From Chryseobacterium panacisoli (GTDB taxonomy: Bacteria; Bacteroidota; Bacteroidia; Flavobacteriales; Weeksellaceae), in the NCBI RefSeq assembly GCF_008274625.1, contig NZ_VTRU01000003.1, positions 1-64,000 of the forward strand: a stretch of 64,000 bases of DNA, written 5' to 3'. A model generated the notes under the pieces. That model did no database searches, was not told the origin of the DNA, and worked only from the letters and a program-made list of their open reading frames with translations. The translations under genes were made by a program, and so were the position numbers. Every line of letters begins with the position of its first letter. Positions within the stretch are counted from its first letter, which is position 1. Shown here piece after piece: positions 53,613 through 63,774 of the stretch.

Positions 53613-54885
53613 GGTGTGATTCTTTTCTGTGTTGATGAATGTTCTTAATTTCTTTATTCTTTTTGGGTGATTTGTTTCTTCTGCCCCACCAGATCAGGAA
53701 TCCGGTAACCGGGAGGCTTGTACAGATAATTCCGATAATGAAGGTGAATATTTTACCGAACATTCCGCCCCAATATCCTACATGAAGGTCAAAATTCATA
53801 TGCTCAATCACTTCATGCATCTGAACTTCTTTAGGATATTCTATCTCCTTTCCGGTATATTTGTCTGTTTCCATACTTTTCCCATTGACAAGGCTTTTTA
53901 AGCCAATAAACTGAGCTGCTACTACATGATAAACCGTTGCAGAATCATTTCTTGGGATACTCATTCTGAACTGTTTTGCCTCAGGAAATTCTTTGAACTT
54001 TCCGTCTACAAAATCGGTATAGGACAAAGCTTTTTTCCCGGCATCAAATTTCGGCTCATACTTTTCTGCAATACGATGTGCATCTACAGCTCCGCCGAAA
54101 GCCTGCTGGGTAAGATTGGTCAAAACCTCATAAGCCATAATCAGTCCTGTGATGGTAATAAATACTGCCGGAAGCAATGAATAGAACCCAAAAACATTAT
54201 GAAAATCGTAATTTTTCCTACGCCATTTTGTTCCTGATTTGATTTTAAAAGCAGTCGTTCTTGTGGTTTTATTCCATTTTTTAGGCCACCAAAGGATCAA
54301 CCCGCCAATTAACTGGATAAAAAATATTACAGAAGCAATTCCTACTACGGTTTTCCCAAACTTCCCTGCCAGCAGCTGAGCATGAATATGGGCCACAACA
54401 TAGAAAAATTCATAGCTCTTTGTAGAACCGATCACTTTTCCGGTGTAAGGATTAAGATAATGATAGGCAAATACACCTCTTGGCCCACGTTCTTTTTTCT
54501 TCGGTTTTTCTGCATTATCTGCATTTTTATCTTTAGGCGGTTTGGTTGCTGATGCCACTCTGAAGCTCCTGTCTGCTTCTTTGTAAGTATCAAAATAGAA
54601 CGCTTTTCTATCTGGAACCTGCTGATGGAATTGAGCTAGTAATTCTTCAGGAGTCATTTTTCTGGTATCCGCAGGAACCTGGATGTATTTGGCACTTCCT
54701 CCGCACAGATCAATAATTTCGTCACAAAAGACAAATACAGTTCCCGAAAGAGTAACCGTCAGCACAATGATCCCGGAAACCAGTCCAAGCCAAAGATGCA
54801 GCCATCCGGTGATCCTTTTCGTAAGGGATTTCCCCTGCTTTTTTTTAGGATTAGTTTTTTTATTCTCCATATCTGTTTCTGTCAT
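53596..54885 (-). CDS. PepSY-associated transmembrane protein (PiuB-like)
   Basis: A 429-residue membrane protein with four hydrophobic helices (near 25-50, 185-210, 235-260, 385-405) and a PepSY-type periplasmic region. His residues in helices (HLWLGLVSG, HIHAQLLAG, HNVFGFYS, HVGYWGG) could bind haem. Relatives reduce ferri-siderophores at the inner membrane. Encoded between the receptor and the esterase. Start at 54885, with 54870 (MENKKTNP) as an alternative. Confidence 0.85.
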   Translation of the reverse strand: MTETDMENKKTNPKKKQGKSLTKRITGWLHLWLGLVSGIIVLTVTLSGTVFVFCDEIIDLCGGSAKYIQVPADTRKMTPEELLAQFHQQVPDRKAFYFDTYKEADRSFRVASATKPPKDKNADNAEKPKKKERGPRGVFAYHYLNPYTGKVIGSTKSYEFFYVVAHIHAQLLAGKFGKTVVGIASVIFFIQLIGGLILWWPKKWNKTTRTTAFKIKSGTKWRRKNYDFHNVFGFYSLLPAVFITITGLIMAYEVLTNLTQQAFGGAVDAHRIAEKYEPKFDAGKKALSYTDFVDGKFKEFPEAKQFRMSIPRNDSATVYHVVAAQFIGLKSLVNGKSMETDKYTGKEIEYPKEVQMHEVIEHMNFDLHVGYWGGMFGKIFTFIIGIICTSLPVTGFLIWWGRRNKSPKKNKEIKNIHQHRKESHHEQLV

Positions 54886-55089
54886 TCAAAAATATAATGG
54901 TTGAAAATACAAAGGCACAGCAGGATTTATAACGGCATGTATGTAAAGTGAAAAGAGTTATTCCTGCTGCCATTTACTTTAGCATATTCGAAGGCACAGA
55001 AATATTTGTTTATTATAAATCAAAGCGCTGCACCTTTGCGGTTTTCATCCTTATATTTTCGTTGAGATTATTTTTTGTTTTTTAGGGTA

Positions 55090-57240
55090 TTAAAATTTGA
55101 ATGCAAAATTGGCAAGGATTTCTCTTGGCTTCTGTGGCTGTCCGTAGAAGTTCCAATAGTTTTCATTCAGAGCATTATTCATTTTCAGGCCGATTCTGTA
55201 TTTTTTCTTGTCATAGAAAATTGTAGCTCCTACGGTAGTATAAGAAGGAGCAAGGAAATGATTGGTAATGTTGATATACGTTTGGTCTACAAAATTAAAT
55301 CCGGCTCCGAAACCAAGTCCTTCATACGCTCCATCCATAATTTTATAGCTTGTCCATAGATTGGCTACATGTTTTGGTGTCCACGCTATTCTTTTTCCGC
55401 TGTCTTTGCTTCGGTCATCGTATTTGTTATCGTTATATCCATATCCGGCAACAATATTCCATCCTTTGAAAGGGTTGGCAATGATTCCTATTTCCAGTCC
55501 CTGACTTTTAATATTACCATCCTGAATGCTTCCTATCCCGCCCGGATCTGCAACCAGTCTATTTTTAACATTAATATTATAATAGCTCACGGTTGTCAGT
55601 AATTTTTTATGAAAAAGATCTACTTTAAAACCTGTTTCAATCTGATTTCCCTGTTCCGGATCCCATTTTGTCAAAACACCCACTTCGTTAAGAGAAGGAG
55701 CATAATTTTTAAATCCATTTACATAATTGGCGAAGAATGAGATCTGATCTTTTACAATTTCATAGACCAATCCGAATTTTGGGGAAAACTGGGTCTGGCT
55801 GTATCCAGTAACTTTATTTTCAGGATATCCGTTTTTGGTTGAGATCTCAACACCATTGATGATGGTATCATCATTTTTATAGCTGTCTACTCTCAAACTT
55901 GCCATTACCAGTAAATTATCTGTGATATTTAAAACATCAGAGATATAACCGCTGATCGTTCTGAATGTTGTAATATCAGATTCGGTAGATTTTCTCTCCT
56001 TGTTCATAAATTTATTTCTCGAGATAGGATCCCACGCTGAAGAGCTGTCAAGATTTACTTTATCATAAGGCATGAAAACATTGCTGTATCCGTTGGCCTC
56101 ATAATAAGGGAACTGATATTTCGTTCTTTGCTGGAAATAGTCTATTCCCACCACCAAACGGTTTCTTAAGCCACCTATTTTAAAATCTCCGGTAAAATTC
56201 TGCTGGATATTGTCTGTAGTCACTTTAAAGCTGTCGAAAGGGCGGATCATTCTTTCTACCTGATTATTATTCAGATATCTGAGCACTAAAAAGATAGACT
56301 CATTTTCATTGGCTTCACCTCTCTGGTAAGATGTTCTTGAAGTCCATTGATCGTTGAATTTGTGAGTCACCTCAGCCATCGTCACAAAGTTCGTTCTTTT
56401 GGAGCCGATATCATTACTTGTAAAAGCTCTTTTGTAGGCAACTTCCAGGTCTTTCATTGAATGTAAGGTCAATTTCTCTGAGTTTCTTACATAGGCATTC
56501 AATGTTTTATCCGGGGCATGGAATTCTGTATCAAGCGTTACTGTGGTTTTATCGCTTACTTTATATAAAACACTTCCGGAAAAGAACAATCCTTTGTTAT
56601 AACCGGCATCCTGGAAAGAATCCTGAGAATATGCAGCGACATTGAATCTTGCCAATGCAGTTTTTTCTTTATTCAAAGGCGTGTTCACATCTGCTGTAAT
56701 CCTGTTCATTCCCCAGCTTCCGGTGGTATAATTGATAATTCCTCCAAAGTTTTCCTGTGGTTTTTTAGTGACTATATTCACCACACCCCCATAGTTGGCC
56801 AATGTTCCTCCGAATAAGGTTCCGGATGGACCTTTAATTACTTCTACTCTTTCAATATTAGCGATTTCGGACTGTACTCTTGGGTTTTGAGTCAATCCGT
56901 TTCTAAAACTGGCATTTGAGCTGAAACCTCTCATGAAAATATCGTTTCCACTGTCGTTTACGCTGTTGCTTACCACAACTCCCGGCGCAGAAGCCATCGC
57001 TGTGTTGAAGTCCATAGCTCCCATTTCACTGATGATTTCTTTGGGAACAAGGTTGTAAACGGTAGGGTTTTCAAGATTTTCAAGAGGAAGCCTTGCTATA
57101 GATTCCGATTTTTTGGTTCTGTAATTGTGAGTTCCCTGGAGTGATACGGACTGGATTTCAGCCACCTTAATGGTATCCGTTTCCTGGGCACTCAGCATTG
57201 TTACGGCTAATAGAGCTGCAGAAATAATTGTTTTTTTCAT
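55090..57240 (-). CDS. TonB-dependent siderophore receptor
   Basis: A 716-residue outer-membrane receptor: signal peptide ending LSAQ, TonB-box-like start and plug (NDIFMRGFSSNASFRNGLTQ, RVEVIKGPSGTLFGGTLANY), then a 22-strand barrel ending in phenylalanine (ANFAFKF). The GPSG/GGVVNIVTKKP motifs mark siderophore receptors. It heads the operon with PepSY and esterase genes. TAATTTTG and a palindrome ATGATA-CA-TATCAT precede the gene. Confidence 0.92.
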   Translation of the reverse strand: MKKTIISAALLAVTMLSAQETDTIKVAEIQSVSLQGTHNYRTKKSESIARLPLENLENPTVYNLVPKEIISEMGAMDFNTAMASAPGVVVSNSVNDSGNDIFMRGFSSNASFRNGLTQNPRVQSEIANIERVEVIKGPSGTLFGGTLANYGGVVNIVTKKPQENFGGIINYTTGSWGMNRITADVNTPLNKEKTALARFNVAAYSQDSFQDAGYNKGLFFSGSVLYKVSDKTTVTLDTEFHAPDKTLNAYVRNSEKLTLHSMKDLEVAYKRAFTSNDIGSKRTNFVTMAEVTHKFNDQWTSRTSYQRGEANENESIFLVLRYLNNNQVERMIRPFDSFKVTTDNIQQNFTGDFKIGGLRNRLVVGIDYFQQRTKYQFPYYEANGYSNVFMPYDKVNLDSSSAWDPISRNKFMNKERKSTESDITTFRTISGYISDVLNITDNLLVMASLRVDSYKNDDTIINGVEISTKNGYPENKVTGYSQTQFSPKFGLVYEIVKDQISFFANYVNGFKNYAPSLNEVGVLTKWDPEQGNQIETGFKVDLFHKKLLTTVSYYNINVKNRLVADPGGIGSIQDGNIKSQGLEIGIIANPFKGWNIVAGYGYNDNKYDDRSKDSGKRIAWTPKHVANLWTSYKIMDGAYEGLGFGAGFNFVDQTYINITNHFLAPSYTTVGATIFYDKKKYRIGLKMNNALNENYWNFYGQPQKPREILANFAFKF

Positions 57241-57567
57241 GTTTATAATTAAGTTAGTTCTGCAAAATTATTTTATTTTTATTAATTCTAAATAAAAATA
57301 TGATACATATCATAAAAATTACACTTTGAAACAGCCCATCATCAAAGGATTTATGAGATAAGAACTTATATCTGTTATTGATTATCTACTGTGAAATAGT
57401 ATTTTCGATAACAGAATTTAGATTTTTCTTATCTTCTAATTTTATATATTTAGGGCATTATTGATTGGAATTTTCCAAAAAGGATTTGCCGTGGAAAAAT
57501 GAATTTAAACTCTTTTAAACTTATTTTTTTTAAAAATGTTTCAGGAAATTTAAAATTTATAGAAAAA
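57241..57567. other. Intergenic region with divergent promoters
   Basis: AT-rich region between the siderophore receptor (minus) and the SnoaL-like gene (plus). Minus-strand promoter and candidate iron box are listed separately. No coding sequence is credible; the frame open from 57499 lacks a folded-protein pattern before 57568. Confidence 0.5.
57263..57313 (-). promoter_or_regulatory. Promoter and candidate iron-responsive operator of the siderophore receptor
   Basis: Minus strand TAATTTTG (57270-57263) is a -7 element 23 bases before the ATG. Upstream lie a half-site ATTTAGAATTA-like stretch and the inverted repeat ATGATA-N2-TATCAT (57300-57313), either of which could be a Fur-type site. 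The regulator is inferred from the iron-uptake context. Confidence 0.4.
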
Positions 57568-57969
57568 ATGAATAACAACATTCAGGAAACCGTTCAGGAT
57601 TTCCTTCAGCATCTTTCGGAGAGAAATCTAACAGAGTTAACCAATTTATTTTCTGACACTGTAGATTGGTATATACCTGGAGATGAAGAAAAAGCACCCT
57701 GGCTGGGAGTAAGAAGCAATAAACAGGAAGTATCTGACTTTTTTGAACTTTTATGGAAAAATACAGAACCCATTTTTGCTAAAATCGACCATATTTTCAC
57801 TGATCATGAAAATGCTGTTATTACAGGAGAATTTGCAACGAAGATGCTTACAACAGGTAATATTACAGAGTCTTTATTCTGTATTCAGATGCGTATTCAG
57901 GATCATAAAATAATACGCTACAGATTATTGGAAGATAGTTTGGCAGTTTCAAAAGCTTTGGATAAATAA
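57568..57969 (+). CDS. SnoaL/NTF2-like protein
   Basis: A 133-residue NTF2-like fold protein of the ketosteroid isomerase/SnoaL type (FLQHLSERNLTELTNLFSDT, DWYIPGDEEKAPWLGVR). Start at 57568 (MNNNIQETVQD) removes 23 non-conserved residues. Function unknown. A clear terminator follows. Confidence 0.8.
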   Translation: MNNNIQETVQDFLQHLSERNLTELTNLFSDTVDWYIPGDEEKAPWLGVRSNKQEVSDFFELLWKNTEPIFAKIDHIFTDHENAVITGEFATKMLTTGNITESLFCIQMRIQDHKIIRYRLLEDSLAVSKALDK

Positions 57970-57993
57970 TAAAGACCAGCAGTAAAAACATTG

Positions 57994-58021
57994 AAAAGCG
58001 AAAGATTTTTCTTTCGCTTTT
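57994..58021. terminator. Terminator between convergent genes
   Basis: 12-bp perfect stem AAAAGCGAAAGA/TCTTTCGCTTTT with loop TTTT. Confidence 0.85.
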
Positions 58022-58046
58022 ATATAATGATCTAAAATTATCTTTT

Positions 58047-58547
58047 CTATATCACGGCAGCAGCCATCATCGACATGTAATAATTAGCACAGTGCAAAGC
58101 GTTAATTAAAACAATCTCTTTATCCGGAAACATTTCAAAAGCATCAGATGTTGTGATCTGATATTCATAATTCATGGAGGTCCATTTTAAATGAGGTTTT
58201 ATGATCATAAGCTCCACTCCTTCCTGATCTGTAAGGACAAATGATTCTTTAAAGATGCCTCTGTGTTTAAAGAGATAGCCGTTTTTCACGCCGTCAAAAT
58301 AAGTCTGCACCACGATTTCACCATTCCAGTTCATCCTGAACTTTAGAAGGACTCTTTCATGATCTTTCAGTTCAATAGTGGTTCCCCAAAAACCTTTTGG
58401 TTCCACCTGATAGTTCTGACCAGTTGCAATTTCAATAACAGCATTAAATTTAAACCAGCTTGTATAAGTAAGTTTTCCAATTAATGTCTCTTCTTTTGTG
58501 ACTTCAAAAGATAAAGAATTGCTTGATTTTGCGTAATATTCTGCCAT
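58047..58547 (-). CDS. Hypothetical beta-rich protein
   Basis: A 166-residue soluble protein with a long run of alternating beta strands (SLSFEVTKEETLIGKLTYTS; VLLKFRMNWNGEIVVQTYF) and a hydrophobic C-terminus (NYYMSMMAAAVI). The pattern resembles tubby/LURP-one-like barrels, but I cannot confirm this. Stands alone. Confidence 0.7.
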   Translation of the reverse strand: MAEYYAKSSNSLSFEVTKEETLIGKLTYTSWFKFNAVIEIATGQNYQVEPKGFWGTTIELKDHERVLLKFRMNWNGEIVVQTYFDGVKNGYLFKHRGIFKESFVLTDQEGVELMIIKPHLKWTSMNYEYQITTSDAFEMFPDKEIVLINALHCANYYMSMMAAAVI

Positions 58548-58760
58548 GGTTATATCTGGATTTGGTGAAGTTTTTATTAGTTTTTAAATAGTAATAACAG
58601 CCTGAATTTTAACGCTCTAATTTATAAATAATTCGGTAAACATAAATGCTTTTTTAAGATGTATGATAAAAATGATTGATAACTATTTGTATTTATTTTA
58701 TTTCCTTTTATGAATTGCTTTCAAATCCTTATCAAGGGCAGTAATCTTATCTAAATTAAA

Positions 58761-58793
58761 AAACCTCATAGATTTCTGAAATCTATGAGGTTT
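58761..58793 (-). terminator. Terminator of the pyrB-carA-carB operon
   Basis: 15-bp perfect stem AAACCTCATAGATTT/AAATCTATGAGGTTT with loop CTG (plus strand), followed on the minus strand by a T run, 23 bases after the carB stop. Confidence 0.85.
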
Positions 58794-58815
58794 GGAATAT
58801 TGATTTTGGTCGAAA

Positions 58816-61800
58816 TTACATCGTCTCCATTTTGAAGCTCATGCTTTCGATTACTTTTAGAATTGCTTCTACCGTATCCATTGAAGTTAAACAAGGAACA
58901 CCGTTTTCTACGCTCATTCTTCTGATCTGGAATCCGTCTCTTTCTGCCTGCTTACCTTTTGTAGTGGTATTCACAACATACTGAACTTTTCCTTTCTGAA
59001 TCAGGTCGATAAGGTTTACACTTTCTTCTCCGATTTTGTATCCTATTTTGCAAGGGATTCCTTTTTCCTCAAAGAACTTCGCAGTACCTTCTGTAGCCCA
59101 GATTCTGAATCCTACTTCATGGAATCTTGCTGCAAGAGCAGCAGCTTCTCCTTTGTGCTTATCTGCTACTGTGAAAAGGATAGAACCGTGCATCGGAACT
59201 TTTCTTCCTGCTGCTACCAATCCTTTGTAAAGTGCTTTCTCAAGAGTAGTATCTTTCCCCATAACCTCTCCTGTAGATTTCATTTCAGGGCCTAAAGAGA
59301 TATCAACTTTCGTTAGTTTAGAGAAAGAGAATACCGGTACTTTTACAAATACTCCTTCTTTGTTTGGAACCAATCCGTTTTTATAGCCTAAGTCTTTCAG
59401 TTTTTGTCCTAAGATTGCCTTTGTTGCAAGATTAGCCATCGGAACTTCTGTAATTTTAGATAAGAAAGGAACAGTTCTTGAAGAACGAGGGTTTACTTCG
59501 ATTACATATACATTTCCTTCAAAAAGAACGTATTGGATATTCATTAATCCGATAACTTTTAATCCTTTTGCCAATCTTTGTGTATAGTCTACCAAAGTAT
59601 CAATTTCACTTTGAGAGATATTCTGTGGCGGATATACCGCGATTGAGTCTCCGGAGTGAACTCCTGCTCTTTCGATATGCTCCATAATTCCAGGAATCAC
59701 TACTGTCTCACCGTCACAGATGGCATCTACTTCAATTTCCTTTCCTACCATGTACTTGTCTACCAATACAGGGTGTTCCGGGCTGGCTTCTACTGCATTT
59801 TCCATGTAGTGAGCCAGTTCTGCTTCTGCGTATACAATTTCCATTGCTCTACCTCCAAGAACGTAGCTTGGACGTACCAATACCGGGTAACCGATTTCGT
59901 TAGCAATTTTTATAGCTTCTTCTTTAGAAGTTGAAGTTCTTCCTTTTGGCTGAGGAATTCCCAGCTCCTGAAGTGCTTTTTCAAATTTATCTCTGTTTTC
60001 AGCTCTGTCAAGATCTTCCAGTGAAGTTCCTAAGATCTGTACTCCGTGAGAGGCTAATTTATCTGCAAGGTTGATCGCAGTCTGCCCTCCGAACTGTACT
60101 ACTACTCCTTTTGGTTTTTCAAGCTCGATGATGTTCATTACATCTTCTTCTGTAAGCGGCTCGAAATAGAGTTTATCAGAGATAGAGAAGTCTGTAGAAA
60201 CTGTTTCAGGGTTGTTGTTGATAATAATCGCTTCGTAACCCATTTCTTTAATTGCCCATACTGAGTGAACAGTTGCGTAGTCAAACTCAACTCCCTGTCC
60301 GATTCTGATAGGTCCGGAACCTAGTACGATGATCTTTTCTTTGTCTGAAACAACACTTTCGTTCTCTTCTTCGTAGGTTCCGTAGAAATAAGGTGTTTCA
60401 CTTTCAAACTCAGCAGCACAAGTGTCTACCATTTTGAAAACCGGCATTATTCCGTTTTCTTTTCTGAAGTTGAAAATCTCACGCTCTTTTACATCCCAAA
60501 GAACTGCGATATTGATATCTGCAAAGCCTAATTTTTTAGCTTCGATTAATGTTTCTTTATCAAATTTGTTAGCAGCGATTACTTTTTCGAAGTCAACTAA
60601 CTTTTTCAGTTTCCAGATGAAGAATTTATCGATTTTACTCCATTCTACAATCTGTTCCCAGTCGTACCCTCTTCTTAAAGCATCTCCAATGATGAATAGT
60701 CTTTCATCATCACATACTCTGATTCTTCTTTCAATTTCCTCAGCAGTAAGTGCCTCTGCTTGTTTTGTTTTTAATCCTAAATGCTTGATTCCTGTTTCTA
60801 ATGAACGGATCGCTTTCTGTAAAGATTCTTCAAGATTTCTCCCGATGGCCATTACTTCACCAGTTGCTTTCATCTGAGTGGAAAGTCTTCTGTCTGCAGT
60901 TTCAAATTTATCGAATGGGAATCTTGGGAATTTTGTTACCACATAATCCAGTGCCGGCTCAAAACACGCGTATGTTTTTCCAGTTACCGGGTTCATGATT
61001 TCGTCAAGCGTTAGTCCTACAGCAATTTTTGCAGCGATCTTTGCAATCGGGTATCCTGTTGCTTTACTTGCTAAAGCTGATGAGCGGGATACTCTTGGAT
61101 TTACCTCGATGATATAATATTCAAATGAATGTGGATCTAAGGCAAGCTGTACATTACATCCTCCTTCGATACCTAATGCTCTGATGATCTTTAAAGAAGC
61201 ATTTCTCAGTAACTGATATTCTCTGTCTGAAAGGGTCTGAGAAGGTGCTACTACGATAGAATCCCCTGTGTGAACTCCTACCGGGTCAATATTTTCCATG
61301 TTACAAACCACAATGGCGTTGTCGTTTGCATCACGCATCACTTCGTATTCTATTTCTTTGAATCCAGCGATTGATTTCTCAATTAAGCATTGTGTAACCG
61401 GGCTATGCTTTAATCCTAATTCGGCAATTTCTTTCAATTCTATCTCATTGGAAGCAATACCTCCTCCTGTTCCCCCCATGGTAAAGGCAGGACGAACAAT
61501 TACAGGATATCCGATATCATCTGCGAAAGCAAGTGCTCCTTCTACCGTATTAACGATATCAGATTCCGGAACCGGCTCATTCAACTCTCTCATCAACTCA
61601 CGGAAAAGGTCTCTGTCTTCCGCTCTGTTGATTGCAGAAAGCTTTGTTCCCAGTACTTCCACTTTGCATTCTTCAAGAATTCCTGATTTTTCAAGTTCTA
61701 CCGCCATGTTCAGACCTGTCTGACCTCCCAATGTTGGTAATAATGCATCCGGACGTTCTTTTCTGATGATGTGGCTTACAAACTGTAATGAAATCGGCTC

Positions 61801-61998
61801 GATATATACTTTATCAGCGATTTCCACATCCGTCATGATTGTTGCAGGGTTTGAGTTGATCAAAATTACCTTGTAGCCTTCTTCTTTCAAAGACAGGCAA
61901 GCCTGCGTTCCTGCGTAATCAAATTCAGCGGCCTGACCGATGATGATAGGTCCTGAACCGATTACTAAAATTGTTTTTATATCTGTACGTTTTGCCAT
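58816..61998 (-). CDS. carB: Carbamoyl-phosphate synthase large subunit
   Basis: A 1060-residue enzyme making carbamoyl phosphate from bicarbonate, ammonia and two ATP for pyrimidine and arginine synthesis. Two homologous halves each carry an ATP-grasp domain ([20 protein letters not shown] near the N-terminus; [20 protein letters not shown] at the second half; [14 protein letters not shown] and [14 protein letters not shown]). The C-terminal MGS-like domain (~930-1060) is the allosteric site for nucleotides. It forms an operon with carA and pyrB, but a four-helix-bundle gene lies between it and carA. Confidence 0.97.
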   Translation of the reverse strand: MAKRTDIKTILVIGSGPIIIGQAAEFDYAGTQACLSLKEEGYKVILINSNPATIMTDVEIADKVYIEPISLQFVSHIIRKERPDALLPTLGGQTGLNMAVELEKSGILEECKVEVLGTKLSAINRAEDRDLFRELMRELNEPVPESDIVNTVEGALAFADDIGYPVIVRPAFTMGGTGGGIASNEIELKEIAELGLKHSPVTQCLIEKSIAGFKEIEYEVMRDANDNAIVVCNMENIDPVGVHTGDSIVVAPSQTLSDREYQLLRNASLKIIRALGIEGGCNVQLALDPHSFEYYIIEVNPRVSRSSALASKATGYPIAKIAAKIAVGLTLDEIMNPVTGKTYACFEPALDYVVTKFPRFPFDKFETADRRLSTQMKATGEVMAIGRNLEESLQKAIRSLETGIKHLGLKTKQAEALTAEEIERRIRVCDDERLFIIGDALRRGYDWEQIVEWSKIDKFFIWKLKKLVDFEKVIAANKFDKETLIEAKKLGFADINIAVLWDVKEREIFNFRKENGIMPVFKMVDTCAAEFESETPYFYGTYEEENESVVSDKEKIIVLGSGPIRIGQGVEFDYATVHSVWAIKEMGYEAIIINNNPETVSTDFSISDKLYFEPLTEEDVMNIIELEKPKGVVVQFGGQTAINLADKLASHGVQILGTSLEDLDRAENRDKFEKALQELGIPQPKGRTSTSKEEAIKIANEIGYPVLVRPSYVLGGRAMEIVYAEAELAHYMENAVEASPEHPVLVDKYMVGKEIEVDAICDGETVVIPGIMEHIERAGVHSGDSIAVYPPQNISQSEIDTLVDYTQRLAKGLKVIGLMNIQYVLFEGNVYVIEVNPRSSRTVPFLSKITEVPMANLATKAILGQKLKDLGYKNGLVPNKEGVFVKVPVFSFSKLTKVDISLGPEMKSTGEVMGKDTTLEKALYKGLVAAGRKVPMHGSILFTVADKHKGEAAALAARFHEVGFRIWATEGTAKFFEEKGIPCKIGYKIGEESVNLIDLIQKGKVQYVVNTTTKGKQAERDGFQIRRMSVENGVPCLTSMDTVEAILKVIESMSFKMETM

Positions 61999-62013
61999 TT
62001 TTCTTTTTTTATT

Positions 62014-62048
62014 AGAGTCAAGAACCTAGAGCCAAGAGCCAAGATTTC
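62014..62048 (-). repeat. Heptamer array, copy on the carB side
   Basis: Five 7-base units on the plus strand of the form AGA(A/G)(C/T)C(A/T): AGAGTCA, AGAACCT, AGAGCCA, AGAGCCA and a degenerate AGATTTC. It lies 16 bases before the carB start codon. An inverted copy flanks the other side of the four-helix gene. Confidence 0.75.
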
Positions 62049-62054
62049 CAGACT

Positions 62055-62405
62055 TTATTTTAAATTATTTTTGAATGAATAAATCATTCTTTGAATTTCA
62101 GAAACTTCATTTAGTAAAGCGTTTACTTTTTCTTCAGATAAAAGATCTAACTCTTTCACCAAAATCAACTGAGTTTGCAATTCAAATGCAGAACCTAAAG
62201 CTATAGCAAGAAAATGATTAAACTCTTTATTGCTATTTCTTCCAGAACCTTCAGCAATATTAGACGGAATAGAAATAGTACACCTTCTAATCTGTGAAAT
62301 TAAACCATACTTTTCATCACTACTGATCTCTGGGCAAATCATGTATATATTTTTTGCCAACACAATTGATTTTTGCCAGAAAAGTAATTTTTCAAAGTTA
62401 TGCAT
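62055..62405 (-). CDS. Four-helix-bundle protein (23S rRNA intervening sequence/S23 type)
   Basis: A 116-residue all-helical protein of the S23/four-helix-bundle family, whose founding members were found encoded in 23S rRNA intervening sequences. Family hallmarks are FEKLLFWQKSIVLAKNIYMI, LISQIRRCTISIPSNIAEGSGR and NHFLAIALGSAFELQTQLIL. A ribosome-site-like AAAAGGAT precedes its ATG. It is placed within the car operon between two inverted heptamer arrays, so it is probably an acquired cassette. Function unknown. Confidence 0.9.
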   Translation of the reverse strand: MHNFEKLLFWQKSIVLAKNIYMICPEISSDEKYGLISQIRRCTISIPSNIAEGSGRNSNKEFNHFLAIALGSAFELQTQLILVKELDLLSEEKVNALLNEVSEIQRMIYSFKNNLK

Positions 62406-62424
62406 ATCCTTTTCTCTTAAGTCT

Positions 62425-62466
62425 TAAATCTTGATTCTAGGCTCTTGATTCTTGGTTCTTGGTTCT
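62425..62466 (-). repeat. Heptamer array, copy on the carA side
   Basis: Six 7-base units read on the minus strand: AGAACCA, AGAACCA, AGAATCA, AGAGCCT, AGAATCA, AGATTTA. Same unit as the array at 62014-62048, in opposite orientation. It ends 6 bases from the carA stop codon. Confidence 0.75.
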
Positions 62467-62472
62467 GTTATC

Positions 62473-63546
62473 TTACTTCTTAAAGTCCTCCATCATTTGA
62501 ATGAACTCATCAAACAGGTAGTTTGCATCCTCAGGGCCCGGGCTCGCTTCAGGGTGATACTGAACTGAGAAACAAGGGTGGATTTTGTGTTTTAATCCTT
62601 CGTTTGTTCTGTCATTCAATGCGATGTGCGTTTCGATAAGGTCTGTTCCTTTTAAGCTTTCCTGATCTACAGCATATCCATGGTTCTGAGAAGTAATGGC
62701 GACTGTATTTTTCTCTAAATCCAATACCGGGTGGTTTCCTCCTCTGTGTCCGAATTTAAGCTTGAAAGTTTTCGCTCCACAAGCAAGACCAATTAACTGG
62801 TGCCCTAAACAAATTCCGAAGATGGGAACTTTACCTAATAATCCTCTGATCATTTCTAAAGCATGCGGTACATCTTCCGGGTCACCAGGACCGTTTGATA
62901 ACATAATTCCGTCCGGATTCATCAACAGGATTTCTTCTGCTGTAGTATCCTGAGAAACCACAATGATATCACAGTTTCTTTGAGACAGCTCTCTGATAAT
63001 TCCCAATTTTGCACCGAAGTCTACCAACACTACTTTGAAACCTCTGTTCGGGTTAGCATACGGTGTTTTTGTTGAAACCTCTTCTACCTGGTTGGTTGGA
63101 AAATTTGTTGATTTCAACTCAGAAGCTACTGCAGTTTCATCTGCATCAGCATTTACAATCTTACCTTTTACTACTCCATGGTTACGAAGAATTCTTGTCA
63201 GTCTTCTTGTGTCGATTCCTGAAATTCCTGAAAGGTTTTTCTTTTTAAATAGTTCATCTAAAGTAATCTGAGTACGGAAATTGGAAGGAAGATCGCACAA
63301 TTCTTTTACGATAAGTCCTTTGATAGCCGGCTCAATACTTTCATAATCATCACGGTTAATACCATAATTTCCGATAAGCGGATAGGTCATACAAACTATC
63401 TGACCGCAATACGACGGGTCAGAAATCAATTCCTGATATCCTGTCATTCCGGTATTGAAAACTACTTCCCCTGCAGTTTCCAATTCTGCTCCGAAACCTT
63501 CTCCATGAAACACTTCACCGGACTCCAGTATTAATTTTTTCTTCAT
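62473..63546 (-). CDS. carA: Carbamoyl-phosphate synthase small subunit
   Basis: A 357-residue glutamine amidotransferase subunit supplying ammonia to CarB. The N-terminal domain has GEVVFNTGMTGYQELISDPSY; the class I amidotransferase domain has the nucleophile loop FGICLGHQLI (Cys) and the His/Glu pair in VQYHPEASPGPED. Lies between pyrB (upstream) and the four-helix gene; three repeats lie in its leader. Confidence 0.97.
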   Translation of the reverse strand: MKKKLILESGEVFHGEGFGAELETAGEVVFNTGMTGYQELISDPSYCGQIVCMTYPLIGNYGINRDDYESIEPAIKGLIVKELCDLPSNFRTQITLDELFKKKNLSGISGIDTRRLTRILRNHGVVKGKIVNADADETAVASELKSTNFPTNQVEEVSTKTPYANPNRGFKVVLVDFGAKLGIIRELSQRNCDIIVVSQDTTAEEILLMNPDGIMLSNGPGDPEDVPHALEMIRGLLGKVPIFGICLGHQLIGLACGAKTFKLKFGHRGGNHPVLDLEKNTVAITSQNHGYAVDQESLKGTDLIETHIALNDRTNEGLKHKIHPCFSVQYHPEASPGPEDANYLFDEFIQMMEDFKK

Positions 63547-63583
63547 TTTAAACTTTTATCTCTTATTATTTTATTTATATGTC

Positions 63584-63745
63584 ATTAACAGACCGCCCTT
63601 ACAGGGCTTGGATGATCTATATCCTTTTTTTCTTCTATGGGTTTCACCCATTGCTATTAACAGACCGCCTCTACGAGGCTTGGATTATATATCCTTTTTT
63701 GCTTTTATTAGGTTTTGCTTTTATATTAGCAGACCGCTATTTAGC
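63584..63745. repeat. Three tandem direct repeats with compensated hairpins
   Basis: Copies start with ATTAACAGACCGCC at 63584 and 63656 and with ATTAGCAGACCGC at 63725 (periods 72 and 69). The hairpin reads GCCCT-TAC-AGGGC in copy 1, GCCTC-TAC-GAGGC in copy 2 and GCTA-TT-TAGC in copy 3. The stems differ but remain complementary. A REP-like repeat; the encoded ORF is an artefact. Confidence 0.75.
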
Positions 63746-63774
63746 CTTTAACCTGGTTCTTTTACCTTTTCTTC

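Noticed and set aside
62014..62466. Heptamer arrays as a CRISPR array
   Set aside because: Units are 7 bases, contiguous with no spacers, and there are no cas genes.
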